Shown here: in pieces, positions 46,328 to 55,788 of the stretch | Layout: every line of letters begins with the position of its first letter | Position numbering within the stretch: position 1 is the first letter of the stretch | Assembly (NCBI RefSeq): GCF_000969985.1 | Contig: NZ_CP009526.1 | Location: 2,232,001-2,296,000, forward strand | Source: Methanosarcina barkeri str. Wiesmoor | GTDB taxonomy: Archaea; Halobacteriota; Methanosarcinia; Methanosarcinales; Methanosarcinaceae | DNA: 64,000 nucleotides | Direction: 5' to 3' | Made by a program: the position numbers and the translations under genes | The notes under the pieces: model-generated | Told to the model about the DNA's origin: nothing | What the model saw: the letters and a program-made list of their open reading frames with translations, nothing else | Database searches by the model: none

Positions 46328-46407
46328 GAAATTCTAAAGAGGAAAAAGATTAAGGAAAATTAAAGAATCAAAGAAGAACATGAATCCGTGACGGGAGTGG
46401 GGATTTA

Positions 46408-47064
46408 ATGGGGTTATGGGAGAGCTTTGACAGGTATGCAAAAGAATATGACGCCTGGTACGAGAAATATAAACCTGCATACGAATCCGAGCTTCTTGCC
46501 CTGAGAGCTTTTCTCCCCGAAAATCCGGAGAAATTGAAAGCTCTTGAAATTGGAGCTGGTACAGGCAGGTTCGCTTCGGCTCTCGGGATTGGAATTGGGC
46601 TTGAACCGGCAAGAGCTATGGCAATGCTTGCAAAGCAACGCAGGCTGGAAGTCGTGCTTGGGGTTGCGGAGTTTCTGCCCATTAAAAGAGAACAATTTGA
46701 TCTCGTTTTAATTGTTACCGCACTTTCTTTTTTTGAAAATCCGAATCAGGCACTCAGAGAAGCTCTGAGGGTATTGAAGCCAGGCGGACAAATACTGGCT
46801 GGAATCCTTGATAAGGATAGCCCTCAAGGACGCTGCATTGAATCGGAGAAAAAAGGAAGCAAATTTTCCACGGAGGCACATTTTCTTTCTGCAACAGAAG
46901 TCTTAACATACCTTGCAGAAATCGGGTTTGAAAATCTCGAGATCTGCCAGACTCTTATCAAAGAGCCTGAAAAAATAAAATATGTTGAACTTCCGGAAAA
47001 AGGACATGGAAAAGGAAGATTTGCTGTAATTTCAGCAAAGACATTTCATGGATTCAGGAATTGA
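46408..47064 (+). CDS. Class I SAM-dependent methyltransferase
   Basis: 218 residues. Motif I is ALEIGAGTGRFASALG (~50-65), with the acidic motif II region IGLEP, post-I VVLGVAEFLPI, and a motif III-like LRVLKPGGQILAG (~120-132), all of the UbiE/Methyltransf_11 type. GGGG lies at 5-7 nt before ATG 46408. Substrate unknown. It is 80 nt after the third surface protein gene on the same strand but there is no functional link I can name. Confidence 0.88.
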   Translation: MGLWESFDRYAKEYDAWYEKYKPAYESELLALRAFLPENPEKLKALEIGAGTGRFASALGIGIGLEPARAMAMLAKQRRLEVVLGVAEFLPIKREQFDLVLIVTALSFFENPNQALREALRVLKPGGQILAGILDKDSPQGRCIESEKKGSKFSTEAHFLSATEVLTYLAEIGFENLEICQTLIKEPEKIKYVELPEKGHGKGRFAVISAKTFHGFRN

Positions 47065-47160
47065 AATATTTATATCCAAAATTAATATAATAAATCAATG
47101 AAATAAATAGTATATCCTCAATTCCATTTTTAAAGGAAAATACTTGGGAATCGAAAACTA

Positions 47161-47262
47161 ATTAATAATTGGACTAATCGATAATTGGACTAATCGATAA
47201 TTGGATTAATTGATAATTGGACTAATTGATAATTGGACTAATTGATAATTGGACTAATTGAC
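47161..47262 (+). repeat. About six tandem 16-bp repeats upstream of protoglobin
   Basis: The unit is approximately AATTGGACTAATTGAT, with G/T variants at the twelfth to fourteenth bases, repeated six times and ending 19 nt before the protoglobin ATG. It lies in the promoter or leader. Confidence 0.9.
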
Positions 47263-47281
47263 ATTTGGGGGGTTAAAATCA

Positions 47282-47869
47282 ATGTCCATAGAAAAAATTC
47301 CGGGTTACACATATGGAAAGACAGAAAGTATGTCTCCTCTTAACCTGGAGGATCTGAAACTATTAAAAGATTCTGTGATGTTTACAGAAGAGGATGAAAA
47401 GTACCTCAAGAAAGCAGGAGAAGTGCTGGAAGATCAGGTCGAGGAGATCCTTGACACTTGGTATGGGTTTGTGGGGTCACATCCACATCTACTCTATTAT
47501 TTCACCAGTCCAGACGGGACTCCCAACGAAGAATATCTTGCTGCGGTCAGAAAACGCTTTTCCAAGTGGATTCTTGATACCTGCAACCGCAACTACGACC
47601 AGGCCTGGCTGGATTATCAATATGAGATAGGTCTGCGGCATCACCGGACCAAGAAGAACCGGACTGACAATGTAGAATCTGTTCCAAACATAAACTATCG
47701 CTATCTTGTCGCTTTTATTTACCCGATAACAGCAACAATTAAACCTTTTCTTGCAAGGAAAGGACACACTTCCGAGGAAGTGGAAAAAATGCATCAGGCC
47801 TGGTTTAAAGCAACAGTACTGCAGGTGGCTTTATGGAGTTACCCCTATGTAAAACAAGGGGATTTCTGA
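47282..47869 (+). CDS. Protoglobin
   Basis: 195 residues from ATG 47282 (GGGGGG at 9 nt), the same length as the crystallised Methanosarcina acetivorans protoglobin, which it closely resembles (WYGFVGSHPHLLYYFTSPDG, WLDYQYEIGLRHHRTKKN). The heme-proximal histidine is His120 in GLRHH. Protoglobins bind O2, CO and NO in a heme buried by an N-terminal extension; the physiological role in methanogens is not settled. A 16-bp repeat array lies directly upstream and might bind a regulator. The gene appears to be monocistronic. Confidence 0.96.
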   Translation: MSIEKIPGYTYGKTESMSPLNLEDLKLLKDSVMFTEEDEKYLKKAGEVLEDQVEEILDTWYGFVGSHPHLLYYFTSPDGTPNEEYLAAVRKRFSKWILDTCNRNYDQAWLDYQYEIGLRHHRTKKNRTDNVESVPNINYRYLVAFIYPITATIKPFLARKGHTSEEVEKMHQAWFKATVLQVALWSYPYVKQGDF

Positions 47870-48097
47870 GAGACTGCAAAGCTCAGAAATTTTATTTATT
47901 GCAACCCTGCTTCGAAACTGTTTTCAAAAAATAAAAGGAATCCCTTATTAAATTAAGGCTATTTTTTCTTTTCTTTATCTATTCCTTTCTATCTGTTCCT
48001 TTCTATCTGTTCCTTTCTATCTATTCCTTTCTTTATCTGTAACCATATACTTACCGCTATCTGAAAACCTGTATTATCTCAAAAACCTTGAGACAAA
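47870..48097. other. Region between converging protoglobin and ferritin-like genes
   Basis: Holds TTCCTTTCTATCTG repeated 3-4 times (~47979-48030) and a 26-bp direct repeat ATTATCTCAAAAACCTTGAG... (48071 onward), each of whose copies forms a small TCTCA/TGAGA hairpin; probable bidirectional termination. Confidence 0.5.
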
Positions 48098-48649
48098 TTA
48101 TCTCAGAAACTTTGAGACAAAAGGAGAAGTGTCACCCCTGCGCAGGAAATGTCCGGAAGGTCCTTCTCCAAGGAATTCGGAGAACCATGACTCATGCTCG
48201 ATTTCTTCGTTAAGGATCGCCTGAGACAGGTCATAGGTACGGTGGTCTTTACCGGCAGTTAAGTTGCAGATTTCGGTATATCCGCGTACTGCGCACCTTT
48301 CTGCGTTAACAAGCACTTGCAGCATTGCTCGTATGTCTGTCGGATCTTCCGGGAGATATGCCGGTGAGCAAGCGGAAATATTGTGGAAGTCATTCATGTT
48401 TCTGGGAAGTTTTCCACCCAGTTCGTAGATCCTGGGTACAAGAGCTTCAAAGTGGTTACGGTCTTCGACCCGGGCTGTTTCGGCAATCTCTTTTATTCCT
48501 TCCCCTTCCAGGCCAATTAAATTAAACCTCAGTATGGTATAGTAGTAGTAAGTTGTGAGTTCGGCAGAAGCATTTTTGATCAAAAGTTCTAGTAGCTTTT
48601 CAATGTCAACTCCAGCCTTCTCTACAACTTCTCTTGCCACTTTTGCCAC
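48098..48649 (-). CDS. Dps-like ferritin family protein (DPSL type)
   Basis: 183 residues from GTG 48649; AGGAGTGAT precedes it, while a GTG nine bases upstream falls inside that site. Ferritin-fold iron ligands are in NASAELTTYYYYTILRFN, RVEDRNHFEALVPRIYELGG and LNEEIEHESWFSEFLGEG. Cysteines at NISACSPAY and AERCAVRGYTEIC suggest the disulfide-linked pair of the archaeal DPSL group. These proteins form 12-mers that oxidise iron with peroxide and protect DNA and thiols. A neighbouring protoglobin and rubredoxin genes elsewhere fit an oxidative-stress setting. Confidence 0.88.
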   Translation of the reverse strand: MAKVAREVVEKAGVDIEKLLELLIKNASAELTTYYYYTILRFNLIGLEGEGIKEIAETARVEDRNHFEALVPRIYELGGKLPRNMNDFHNISACSPAYLPEDPTDIRAMLQVLVNAERCAVRGYTEICNLTAGKDHRTYDLSQAILNEEIEHESWFSEFLGEGPSGHFLRRGDTSPFVSKFLR

Positions 48650-48923
48650 AGTAATCACTCCTGTTGTAGTTATTGATTTTGATCTAGTATTATTTTATTA
48701 TTATGTTTTTATTAAATTACTTATATATTATGATTGGCCTTATATATCCATTTTGAAACAATCCTACATCTATAATCTTAAAAATAAAAAAAGTAAGCAC
48801 CTTATTCTGTATTTTCTCTTCGAGTCTTCAGAAGATGAAGATCAAAAAATATGTCACAGGCCTGAGAAAAATCAGAAACCTCCATGAGAAGCTAATCACC
48901 CGAAAATTGTTTGAAAAAAATTA
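48650..48923. other. Intergenic upstream of the ferritin-like gene
   Basis: A+T-rich promoter DNA; nothing else recognised. Confidence 0.35.
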
Positions 48924-49745
48924 TTAGCCAAAAGCCACATCAAGAACCATCATTACCGAAAAGCCTATCATTGTGCCTATTGTTGCAAGAGGAGCATTTC
49001 CTCCACGCTGGGACTCAGGAATAATTTCTTCGACTACAACAAAGATCATGGCGCCTGCAGCAAAGGCTAGAGCATACGGCAGGATAGGTTGTATGAGAAT
49101 AACCGCTGCGGCCCCGATCACACTTGAAATAGGTTCAACTATTGCGGAAGATTGGCCGTAATTGAAGCTTTTAAAGCAAGACATGCCCTCACGCCGAAGG
49201 GGAACGGAAACCACAAGTCCTTCTGGTAAATTCTGAATTCCTATTCCTACAGCAAGGGAAACTGCTGCGGGAAGATTATACGTGTATCCCGAAGCTGCAG
49301 CTCCAAAGGCAACCCCGACAGCAAGTCCTTCCGGAATATTGTGTAGTGTTACAGCAAGAACCAAAAGAGTGTTTCGTCTCCATGAAGTTTTTAAACCTTC
49401 GGCAGCTTCCGTCCCAGATCCAAATTGAAGATGGGGAAGTATTTTGTCTATTCCTCTGAGAAAAAGTCCCCCCAGAAGAAAACCTATAACTGCAGGAAAC
49501 CATGCTGGAATACTTTCTCCTTCAGACATTTCAATAGCTGGAGCGAGCAGAGACCAATAGCTAGCAGCTACCATCACACCAGCCGTAAAACCTAGCATCA
49601 AATCAAGTATGCGCCTACTGACCTCTCGGGTAAGAAATACAGATGCTGCTCCTAATGCAGTCATTCCCCATGTAAAAATTCCTGCAAGTAGCGCCTGTTC
49701 CAGCGGAGATAACTGCTGGAAGAAATGGATAATATCCCAAACCAC
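48924..49745 (-). CDS. ZIP-family divalent metal transporter
   Basis: 273 residues with about eight hydrophobic segments. The metal-site helices carry [15 protein letters not shown] (TM4) and [16 protein letters not shown] (TM5), the H-N-x-P-E-G signature of the ZupT/GufA group, which imports zinc and other divalent metals. The loop region is short and not His-rich. The start is uncertain: GTG 49745 overlaps the GGGGG ribosome-binding motif; an in-frame ATT at 49733 lies 11 nt after that motif. Confidence 0.9.
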   Translation of the reverse strand: MVWDIIHFFQQLSPLEQALLAGIFTWGMTALGAASVFLTREVSRRILDLMLGFTAGVMVAASYWSLLAPAIEMSEGESIPAWFPAVIGFLLGGLFLRGIDKILPHLQFGSGTEAAEGLKTSWRRNTLLVLAVTLHNIPEGLAVGVAFGAAASGYTYNLPAAVSLAVGIGIQNLPEGLVVSVPLRREGMSCFKSFNYGQSSAIVEPISSVIGAAAVILIQPILPYALAFAAGAMIFVVVEEIIPESQRGGNAPLATIGTMIGFSVMMVLDVAFG

Positions 49746-50014
49746 CCCCTTATGTTTATTCAGGATATTTGATTTCCCAAAACACTCACAACTACTTTTT
49801 TGAATAGAGACACTTCAAAACCTGCATTATAAAACCTGCATTATAATCCTGAAAAGCATGAAACCCAGGAACTAAAATCAAATCGAACTACCATTCTGAA
49901 AGTAAATTAAGATCTGCACATGAATATGTTACGTGGATATTATATAAGAATAGAAAATAGAATTCAGAATCTGAGATTCTATTGTTAGAAGATACATTTT
50001 TATTGAGAAAATAC

Positions 50015-50314
50015 TCAGATGCTCATTTTGTTCTTTATTTCTCTTAACCTTTCTTTCCCAATCTCAACAATTTCCATCAGTTCCTGATACTCACTCAAAG
50101 AAATTAAGTTTCCTGGACAGAGAGTGTGTATGCTATTTCCACCAGAATACAGAAGAACACCATTCCAGGCTGCAAAGTGAGGTCCTGAAAGGTACTCACA
50201 GGGCAGCTCCCACCTTGAGTCCACATTTTCAAAACCTTCAAAGCGGTAAAAAGTAGTGCTGTTTTTCAAGACTTTTGTAAATTTTAAAAGTATATCAACC
50301 ATGCTTTCATCCAA
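50015..50314 (-). CDS. Hypothetical protein, 99 residues
   Basis: Starts at ATG 50314 (MDESMVDILLKF) or ATG 50302; GGATG before the second gives a weak ribosome-binding site. The product is soluble, with aromatic and Cys residues (SRWELPCEYLSGPHFAAW; HTLCPGN) and a helical basic C-terminus. No family recognised. Codon use and the absence of a competing frame suggest a real gene. Confidence 0.55.
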   Translation of the reverse strand: MDESMVDILLKFTKVLKNSTTFYRFEGFENVDSRWELPCEYLSGPHFAAWNGVLLYSGGNSIHTLCPGNLISLSEYQELMEIVEIGKERLREIKNKMSI

Positions 50315-50420
50315 TCTGCGGCCAAATAAGTTATGAAAATGAAAAATAAAATAATTTTACCTTTTTTAAAAATTTTAAGCACTTTTATAGGGATTTAATA
50401 ACTTTTATGGAAATTTAAGG

Positions 50421-50500
50421 ACTTTTATGGAGATTTTAAGGAGATTTTAAGGAGATTTTAAGGAGATTTTAAGGAGATTTTAAGGGGCTTTTAAGGAAAA
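50421..50500. repeat. Tandem 11-bp repeats (GGAGATTTTAA)
   Basis: Five to six copies of GGAGATTTTAA, flanked by related TTTTATGGARATTTAA units from about 50378. It lies between fwdD and the hypothetical gene, downstream of both fwd genes. Confidence 0.9.
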
Positions 50501-50561
50501 TTTAACAAAGTTTTTAAAGATTTCCTGAGGAAATTAGTTAGCCCCTTGCCAGGGAAAGCAT

Positions 50562-50960
50562 TTAAAGCATGAGTTCAGTCACTTTTTCCCCTTTTGCGCT
50601 GGTAACGGTTGCGGATATATCCTTGAATTTAGGTACCCCTGTACCTCCGGTTTCATCCGAAACCAGCGTATTTGACCAGGGGCTTTTGGGCATATATGCG
50701 ATGCCTTTGTGAGGAGTTTCGTATCCGGATTCCTCAGCTTTTACCACAACTCTTCCAAAGGAATTTTTTAAAATTACTGTATCGCCTTTTTTCAGGTCCA
50801 ACTGCTTGAGATCTGCATGGTCCAGCTTTATTATCGCAGATAGGTCTTTGTATTCTTCCCCAAAGCGGTTTTCGAGCATAGCCTTATCCTGAAAGATGTC
50901 CCTGTAAGTTATGACTTTGACTTTTATTTCTGGAGCTGCAAGAAAAGATCCGAAATCCAT
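50562..50960 (-). CDS. fwdD: Formylmethanofuran dehydrogenase subunit D
   Basis: 132 residues: the molybdopterin-dinucleotide-binding beta-barrel that forms the C-terminal domain of other molybdo/tungsto enzymes as a separate subunit. Typical stretches are IKLDHADLKQLDLKKGDTVI, SFGRVVVKAE and KGIAYMPKSPWSNTLVSDET. It works with subunit B in reducing CO2 to formylmethanofuran, the first step of CO2-dependent methanogenesis. Its ATG shares one base with the stop of fwdB (TGATG), so the two are translationally coupled. Whether tungsten or molybdenum is used cannot be told here. Confidence 0.92.
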   Translation of the reverse strand: MDFGSFLAAPEIKVKVITYRDIFQDKAMLENRFGEEYKDLSAIIKLDHADLKQLDLKKGDTVILKNSFGRVVVKAEESGYETPHKGIAYMPKSPWSNTLVSDETGGTGVPKFKDISATVTSAKGEKVTELML

Positions 50961-52207
50961 CAGAGTGCCTCCATTATTTTCTTGAGAATTACGTCCTCAG
51001 ACGGGTGATTTGTCTCAATAACAGGCTCAAAGCTCACTTTAACTCTATCCATGCGTATGGAACTTCCCCCTGCCTCTACCCCGTTTATTGCGGTATTGAT
51101 GTAGACCTTTGAGTGCTTTGAAGTCAGGGTTTCACAATGATCCATCGAGATAACAGGAATCTCCAGCATGTTCTTTGCAATAGATCCGGGAAGGAATAAA
51201 AGCGGATCCGAACCTATTATAAGAGCTGCATCCACAGTTTTTGCTTTAAGAGACTCAACAACTGAGTACTCGGGCCCATGCTTTGCAGTCCCGTTTTCGA
51301 ACTTTACACTATTCACATATCCAGTTTCTGCAAAGAGGTTTTCGTTAAAGCCCATTGTATTAGAGCTGCTTACCATTGGTATGAGGTGGAAATTTGCTTT
51401 CTCATTCAGGATTTTCATAAGCTTGAAAAGAGGTTCAAGGTTTTCAAGCGAGTAGATGAGCCCGCGTCCTACAAAGATTACGCCGAACTTTGCTCCTTTA
51501 AGGATGTTTGCCAGCTCAAGTATTTTTTTAGGCGGGTAATTATAGGAGGTTTTGGGAAGCTTTCCCGAAAGCCCTGCAATCATGGCATCGATAAATTCTG
51601 CATCTCCTTTTGGAGGAATCTGGTAAAAATAATTCCCGCAGATCTTTGCGGTATGGGACTTTCGAACATCGATTGCTATGGCTGTCCTTTCTTCTTCCCA
51701 GCCTCTCTGCTTTTCGGTTCCTCTGGGGAAGTAGGAATGCTTCGAAAGAAGGCGAGGATGAGAGTCCGATGGATCTGTTCCCCAGTATATGATAACATCA
51801 GCTTTATTCCTTACATCGTCAAGAGTACAGCTCTTGAGCTTATCCTGAATGAGAGCCTCAGCTAGAGGACCCAGGCAGAACGAGGAGGTATCATCAAGAG
51901 TGGCGTTGATTTTCTTTGCAAGCTCAATTGCTATTTTTTGGGTTTCACTGGTAGAAGTCCCAAGCCCGAAGATCAAAGAATTTCTGGCATTTTTAAGGAT
52001 TGATGCAGCCTCACTGATAGCAGTAGCTTCATCTACAGGCTTATTATCAACCAGAAAATCTGCTTCGCCCTTTCTTGCTTCTTTCATATGGGCGACTCCT
52101 ACTCTGCAGGCTGTATAAACTTTATTCACACTGTTATTTTCGGACTCAACCTCAATATCGTCACAGAGGAGGCCGCAGCCTGTGCATACATGATAGTTTT
52201 TCTCCAT
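50960..52207 (-). CDS. fwdB: Formylmethanofuran dehydrogenase subunit B (catalytic)
   Basis: 415 residues from ATG 52207, which follows GAGG at suitable distance. An N-terminal [4Fe-4S] motif VCTGCGLLCDDI with a fourth Cys in TACRVG is followed by the pterin-binding fold of the DMSO reductase superfamily. Cys in DTSSFCLGPLAEAL is the probable metal ligand (Cys type rather than Sec). It catalyses reduction of CO2 to formate inside the complex before condensation with methanofuran by subunit A. Subunits A, C and the polyferredoxin F are not in the window, so the complex must be completed by genes elsewhere. Confidence 0.93.
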   Translation of the reverse strand: MEKNYHVCTGCGLLCDDIEVESENNSVNKVYTACRVGVAHMKEARKGEADFLVDNKPVDEATAISEAASILKNARNSLIFGLGTSTSETQKIAIELAKKINATLDDTSSFCLGPLAEALIQDKLKSCTLDDVRNKADVIIYWGTDPSDSHPRLLSKHSYFPRGTEKQRGWEEERTAIAIDVRKSHTAKICGNYFYQIPPKGDAEFIDAMIAGLSGKLPKTSYNYPPKKILELANILKGAKFGVIFVGRGLIYSLENLEPLFKLMKILNEKANFHLIPMVSSSNTMGFNENLFAETGYVNSVKFENGTAKHGPEYSVVESLKAKTVDAALIIGSDPLLFLPGSIAKNMLEIPVISMDHCETLTSKHSKVYINTAINGVEAGGSSIRMDRVKVSFEPVIETNHPSEDVILKKIMEAL

Positions 52208-52217
52208 ATCCGCTTCC

Positions 52218-52682
52218 TCACACAAACTCGATTGCCTCTACAGGGCAGGTTACTATACAGCCATTACATAGAATTTTGTTCTTTCCGAAACGGCGGCATT
52301 CCCCTAAGTTCTGGGCTTTTACAATGCCGTCTTCTACGGCCAGGACCAGCTTATTAGGATTCGTGGGGGCCTTTCCCGAGCCTATTCCGTGTGGATCATT
52401 AGCTACATTAGGAGGACAGGCAACCACACAGTTTCCACAACCAAAACATAAGTCTTCATGCACTATAAGCCCGGTTTCAGTTGCGCTTTCGGCAGGTTTG
52501 AAAAGTTCACTTATCTTTTCATAGTTTTCTTTATACTTTGGTTCATCTTTAAGAGGCGGGCAATCCTCGGGTGTGAGCTCGTGGGCCATGAGAGATACTG
52601 CAAACGCCATACAAGAGGTTTTTCCGCACTTTTTGCAGTTAGTCTTTGGAAGCATCTGATAGAGTTCCATTGCATTTGTCAT
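52218..52682 (-). CDS. Ferredoxin-type Fe-S protein of the fwd operon
   Basis: 154 residues. The N-terminal FeS domain has CKKCGKTSCMAF and a later Cys in EDCPPL, as in the small Fe-S domain of corrinoid/CODH proteins. Two ferredoxin [4Fe-4S] motifs follow, CFGCGNCVVACPPN and CNGCIVTCPVE; the second shows three visible Cys plus Pro-linked fourth, with GECRRFGKNKILC contributing an extra cysteine. It ends 11 nt before fwdB, so it is the first gene of a three-gene operon and likely feeds electrons to subunit B. Confidence 0.88.
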   Translation of the reverse strand: MTNAMELYQMLPKTNCKKCGKTSCMAFAVSLMAHELTPEDCPPLKDEPKYKENYEKISELFKPAESATETGLIVHEDLCFGCGNCVVACPPNVANDPHGIGSGKAPTNPNKLVLAVEDGIVKAQNLGECRRFGKNKILCNGCIVTCPVEAIEFV

Positions 52683-53318
52683 TACAGGTCACCCTTGAGT
52701 CAAATTTTTTATGTCAGTTTTTCATTGAAGAGTATGAAGGTTAAGAAGTATAATTAAAAAGCAAGATTAAATGTGTCACATTAAGCATGTCACTGAAAAC
52801 GTATATTATATAACCTTTAATTAAATATATCTAAGTAATCTTCCTTAAACCCTCGCTTTTTTGTTTTCAGCGTTACTTTTAAATTGCAGTAAGGATTTAT
52901 TATAAATATTTATAAACTGTTTTCATCCAAGCTTTTTGTAAAAAGAGTATGTAAACTGCTTCATCGATTTATCACGCCGTCACGACATTTTATCACGTTG
53001 TGTAGGCCATTGGTCAAACTTTCTTCCGGAAAGATTGCGATCAAATTTTTTTCAAGAGGGTTGTAGTCAAACCTTTTTTAAGAAGGGATGTTATCACATC
53101 GTTGCTAAGGATTTTCGATAAAACCTTTTCTCAAAAGGTTTTCGCTCAAGCCTTTTTTTAAAAGGCTTGGAGCAAACCTTAAGACTTTGATGTCCTCAGG
53201 TACGCAGTCTTTTGTTTCCGGGTCCTTCAGGTCAGGAGATCTTACAATTTAACTTTCCTGACCTTCGGAATAGACCAATAAAGCCTCTTTGCAGGCAAAC
53301 CGAATCCGCCGAACTCAA
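52683..53318. other. Intergenic between the fwd operon and the FTR gene
   Basis: Holds the fwd promoter (TATA-like near 52803, ATTATATAACC) and a pair of perfect hairpins (53120-53169). Related but imperfect hairpin-like pieces (TCAAACCTTTTTTAAGAAGG) precede them. No gene seen. Confidence 0.45.
53120..53169. terminator. Two consecutive perfect 10-bp stem-loops
   Basis: AAAACCTTTT-CTC-AAAAGGTTTT at 53120-53142 and CAAGCCTTTT-TTT-AAAAGGCTTG at 53147-53169, four bases apart. They lie about 150 nt past the FTR stop and may terminate that transcript or act as RNA hairpins. Confidence 0.6.
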
Positions 53319-53600
53319 TTAATTCGCTTTGAAGAAAAGTTCGCAGTGGCAGTTTCCGTCCCTTTCGACTTCTTCTTTATGATAGATGCAGGGACATACA
53401 ATCTTTCTATCTTCTTTTTCATCTCCGGTAACTATTCTGCAGGGACAGTAACGCCTTCCGAATTTCTCAAGCTTAACTGTAAGTCCATCAAGCACATAGT
53501 CAAGAGCTTCTTTATCCGGGTTAAGCCTGTACCCTGCTTTTTCTGCATATTTCTGAGTCCATTCATACATTTTCTGTTTTAGTTCATTATGATCAGTCAT
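53319..53600 (-). CDS. Ferredoxin:thioredoxin reductase catalytic subunit
   Basis: 93 residues with the three diagnostic cysteine pairs CPC (Cys52/54), CPC (Cys69/71) and CHC (Cys84/86). They bind a [4Fe-4S] cluster and form the redox-active disulfide that passes ferredoxin electrons to thioredoxin-like proteins. Spacing between pairs (14 and 12) differs from plant enzymes (16 and 8), as in methanogen forms. No variable subunit is needed in archaea. No thioredoxin gene is adjacent. Confidence 0.93.
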   Translation of the reverse strand: MTDHNELKQKMYEWTQKYAEKAGYRLNPDKEALDYVLDGLTVKLEKFGRRYCPCRIVTGDEKEDRKIVCPCIYHKEEVERDGNCHCELFFKAN

Positions 53601-54212
53601 ACAAAGAGCTCCTTTGCTTTAAATTGAAGAAATCCTGAACCTTGATGAGAAGAATATGTAGTCATGTGTGAATCATGTGTGGATAATATGTGAAGCTATG
53701 TGAGCTGTTTATAAAATGGAAATATTATAAGTATACTAGAATAAAGTCTGCTGAAGACTTTCAAGTTTTATGAAACACTTGTGAGAATAACCTGAGTATT
53801 TAGCGTCACCTTCATCTGTAAAGTCATTAATACCTATTTTTGTTTAAGGCTATTTATAGAAATACCTTGTCCTGCAGGAATTAAATGATTCAGCGCAGTA
53901 TAGCCAGTTTTATCTCACTCACGTCCATGTAATCAATTTTACCTCACTCACGCTCATACAACCAGTTTTTATCACTCATGTCCATATAATCAATTTTATA
54001 TCACTAGCGTCCAATAAAACCGATTTCATCCCACTAGCGCCCCTATAACCAATTTACCATTATGGCTTTTCTTGAGTTGTCCAGTTGAAACTGGTCTATC
54101 GATTACGCATTAAGTTCTCAAACTATAAATTAATTGGTAAAACTCCAGTGATAAGACAGGCTTATTGATGTTAAAGTTTTGTCTACTGCTTTACTGACCT
54201 TCCATAGCCTCT
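53601..54212. other. Intergenic with degenerate ~32-bp repeats
   Basis: From about 53905 to 54055 a unit like CCAGTTTTATCTCACTCACG + TCCATATAAT recurs five times with drift. No gene recognised. Confidence 0.6.
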
Positions 54213-54692
54213 TTACTTTTCACTTCTGCAAATGAAAGTGCGAAGTTTTGCCTTAGTATCAACAATGATCACTTCATCATGGTTCAACTTCAACTTCTCG
54301 ATAAACTCTTTTACCAGCATTTCCATTGAACAAGCGCATCCTTCACTCACTTCGTGGATCTTCCCTATAGCAATTAGCTTTATTTTTCCGTTCTTCAAAA
54401 GAAATACCGCAGGAATATCGGCAAAACCAATTTCGTCTTCAAAGAAAGAGACTGAATCCCAGCTAGGCGCTGCTTGCATGATTTTCTCAAGAACAGCACT
54501 TTTGCCACTGAAGTATTCTATGAAATAGAGAGGAATCTCGACTTCCAGTTGCCAGTGAAGGCCGAAGTTCGATTCATCGGTATCGATGACAATGACAGAG
54601 TTACCATTTTCTACAAGATTTTTTGCAAAGAGAGCTGCAATGATACTCTTACCACTTCCTCCTTTTCAACATATAGCGAGTTTGTATACCAT
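54213..54692 (-). pseudogene. cooC: Truncated CooC-type ATPase with an internal stop
   Basis: From ATG 54692 the frame reads MVYKLAIC, then TGA (54666-54668) where GGA would give the P-loop glycine, then KGGSGKSIIAALFAKNLVEN and SVIVIDTDESNFGLHWQL. This matches CooC/MinD-type nickel-insertion ATPases of carbon monoxide dehydrogenase (deviant Walker A G-K-G-G-x-G-K-S). The sequence continues through GCACSMEMLVKEF to EVIIVDTKAKL and then stops, where intact CooC has VDTEAG and another ~100 residues. A nonsense codon and the missing C-terminus make it non-functional. Confidence 0.8.
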
Positions 54693-55788
54693 CCATATTA
54701 CTCATCATATTTTGTTCTCCAATATCTCAATAACTTCTGTTTTCACAGCAGTAGAACATATACTTTTGACTTATCTACTAATATCTCTCAATTTTTTTGT
54801 CAATCCACGAACTGTCAAGAGAACATTCTCACATTGTGGAGCCATTTCGATCTGTTTAGTGGATAGTTCGAACTTAACTATTCTTAATATCCATATTTTT
54901 TGCATCCGCATCGTCTGAATACAAATATTCATAATTATTATACTTGGTATTCAGACTGTTTGAATACTAACTAATTATTCGCAAACTCTATTTAAACCTT
55001 ATGATTTTAAATCTATATTCTAACCTTAACTCTGCCACAAATAGGAAATAAATTTTTTCAATAACAATGCTCTTGAACATGTTTCACTAAAAATTATCAG
55101 ATATAGTCTATAATTTTTTAGAATTTTTCACACGAATTTAAAGATAACAGAATTTAAAGATAACAAATTGATGTTTGAGCCTATAGTTATCGAAGTTAAA
55201 AATAAGCAAAAATGCAAAAATTACTCATACTTATTGTTTCAGACAAAATTTTCGACATCTAAAGGGCAGATAACATTAAATGTATGAAAAATTTCTGGTG
55301 AAATTGAAAGTGGTTCTTCGTTGTTTTGGTGGATAGCCTCATAATGTACTCATAAAAACCAATACGGTCTTGGATTGAAAATTATCTTATCCATAGAGGA
55401 TGGATAAGAGCTTTGAAAGCAATAGAGACTGAAAAATGTGAAACGCTGTTAAAAAACGATATCTAAAGACACAATTTTTGAATTGGTTTATTCCCTACGT
55501 GAGTGATAGTTAAGGTTGCACCCTAATTTTGACAGTCAAATAAAAATAAGTGATCTTTACCTTGTGTTATTCGATACAATGTACACCACAAAATAAAGAG
55601 CTTTTCCTAGAAATCCTAACAAAAATATATATCTTTCTATTAGATCACTGCTTGCTGTTCGATGTTACTATGAAAAACTTCATTTCTGTGATATTTTTAG
55701 CAAACATAAAGAAAAGGTCTTGATATCAATAGTTTACTAATCAGATTATTGAGCTACAAGCTGACTGAGAATTTTAGCCTACTTTCGG
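54693..55788. other. Long A+T-rich intergenic region
   Basis: No gene, hairpin or repeat that I can support; some stretches (55300-55500) look like decayed coding sequence but no family is recognised. Confidence 0.35.

Noticed and set aside
48555..48887. 110-codon plus-strand frame
   Set aside because: Begins antisense to the ferritin-like gene and runs into its promoter; no ribosome-binding site.
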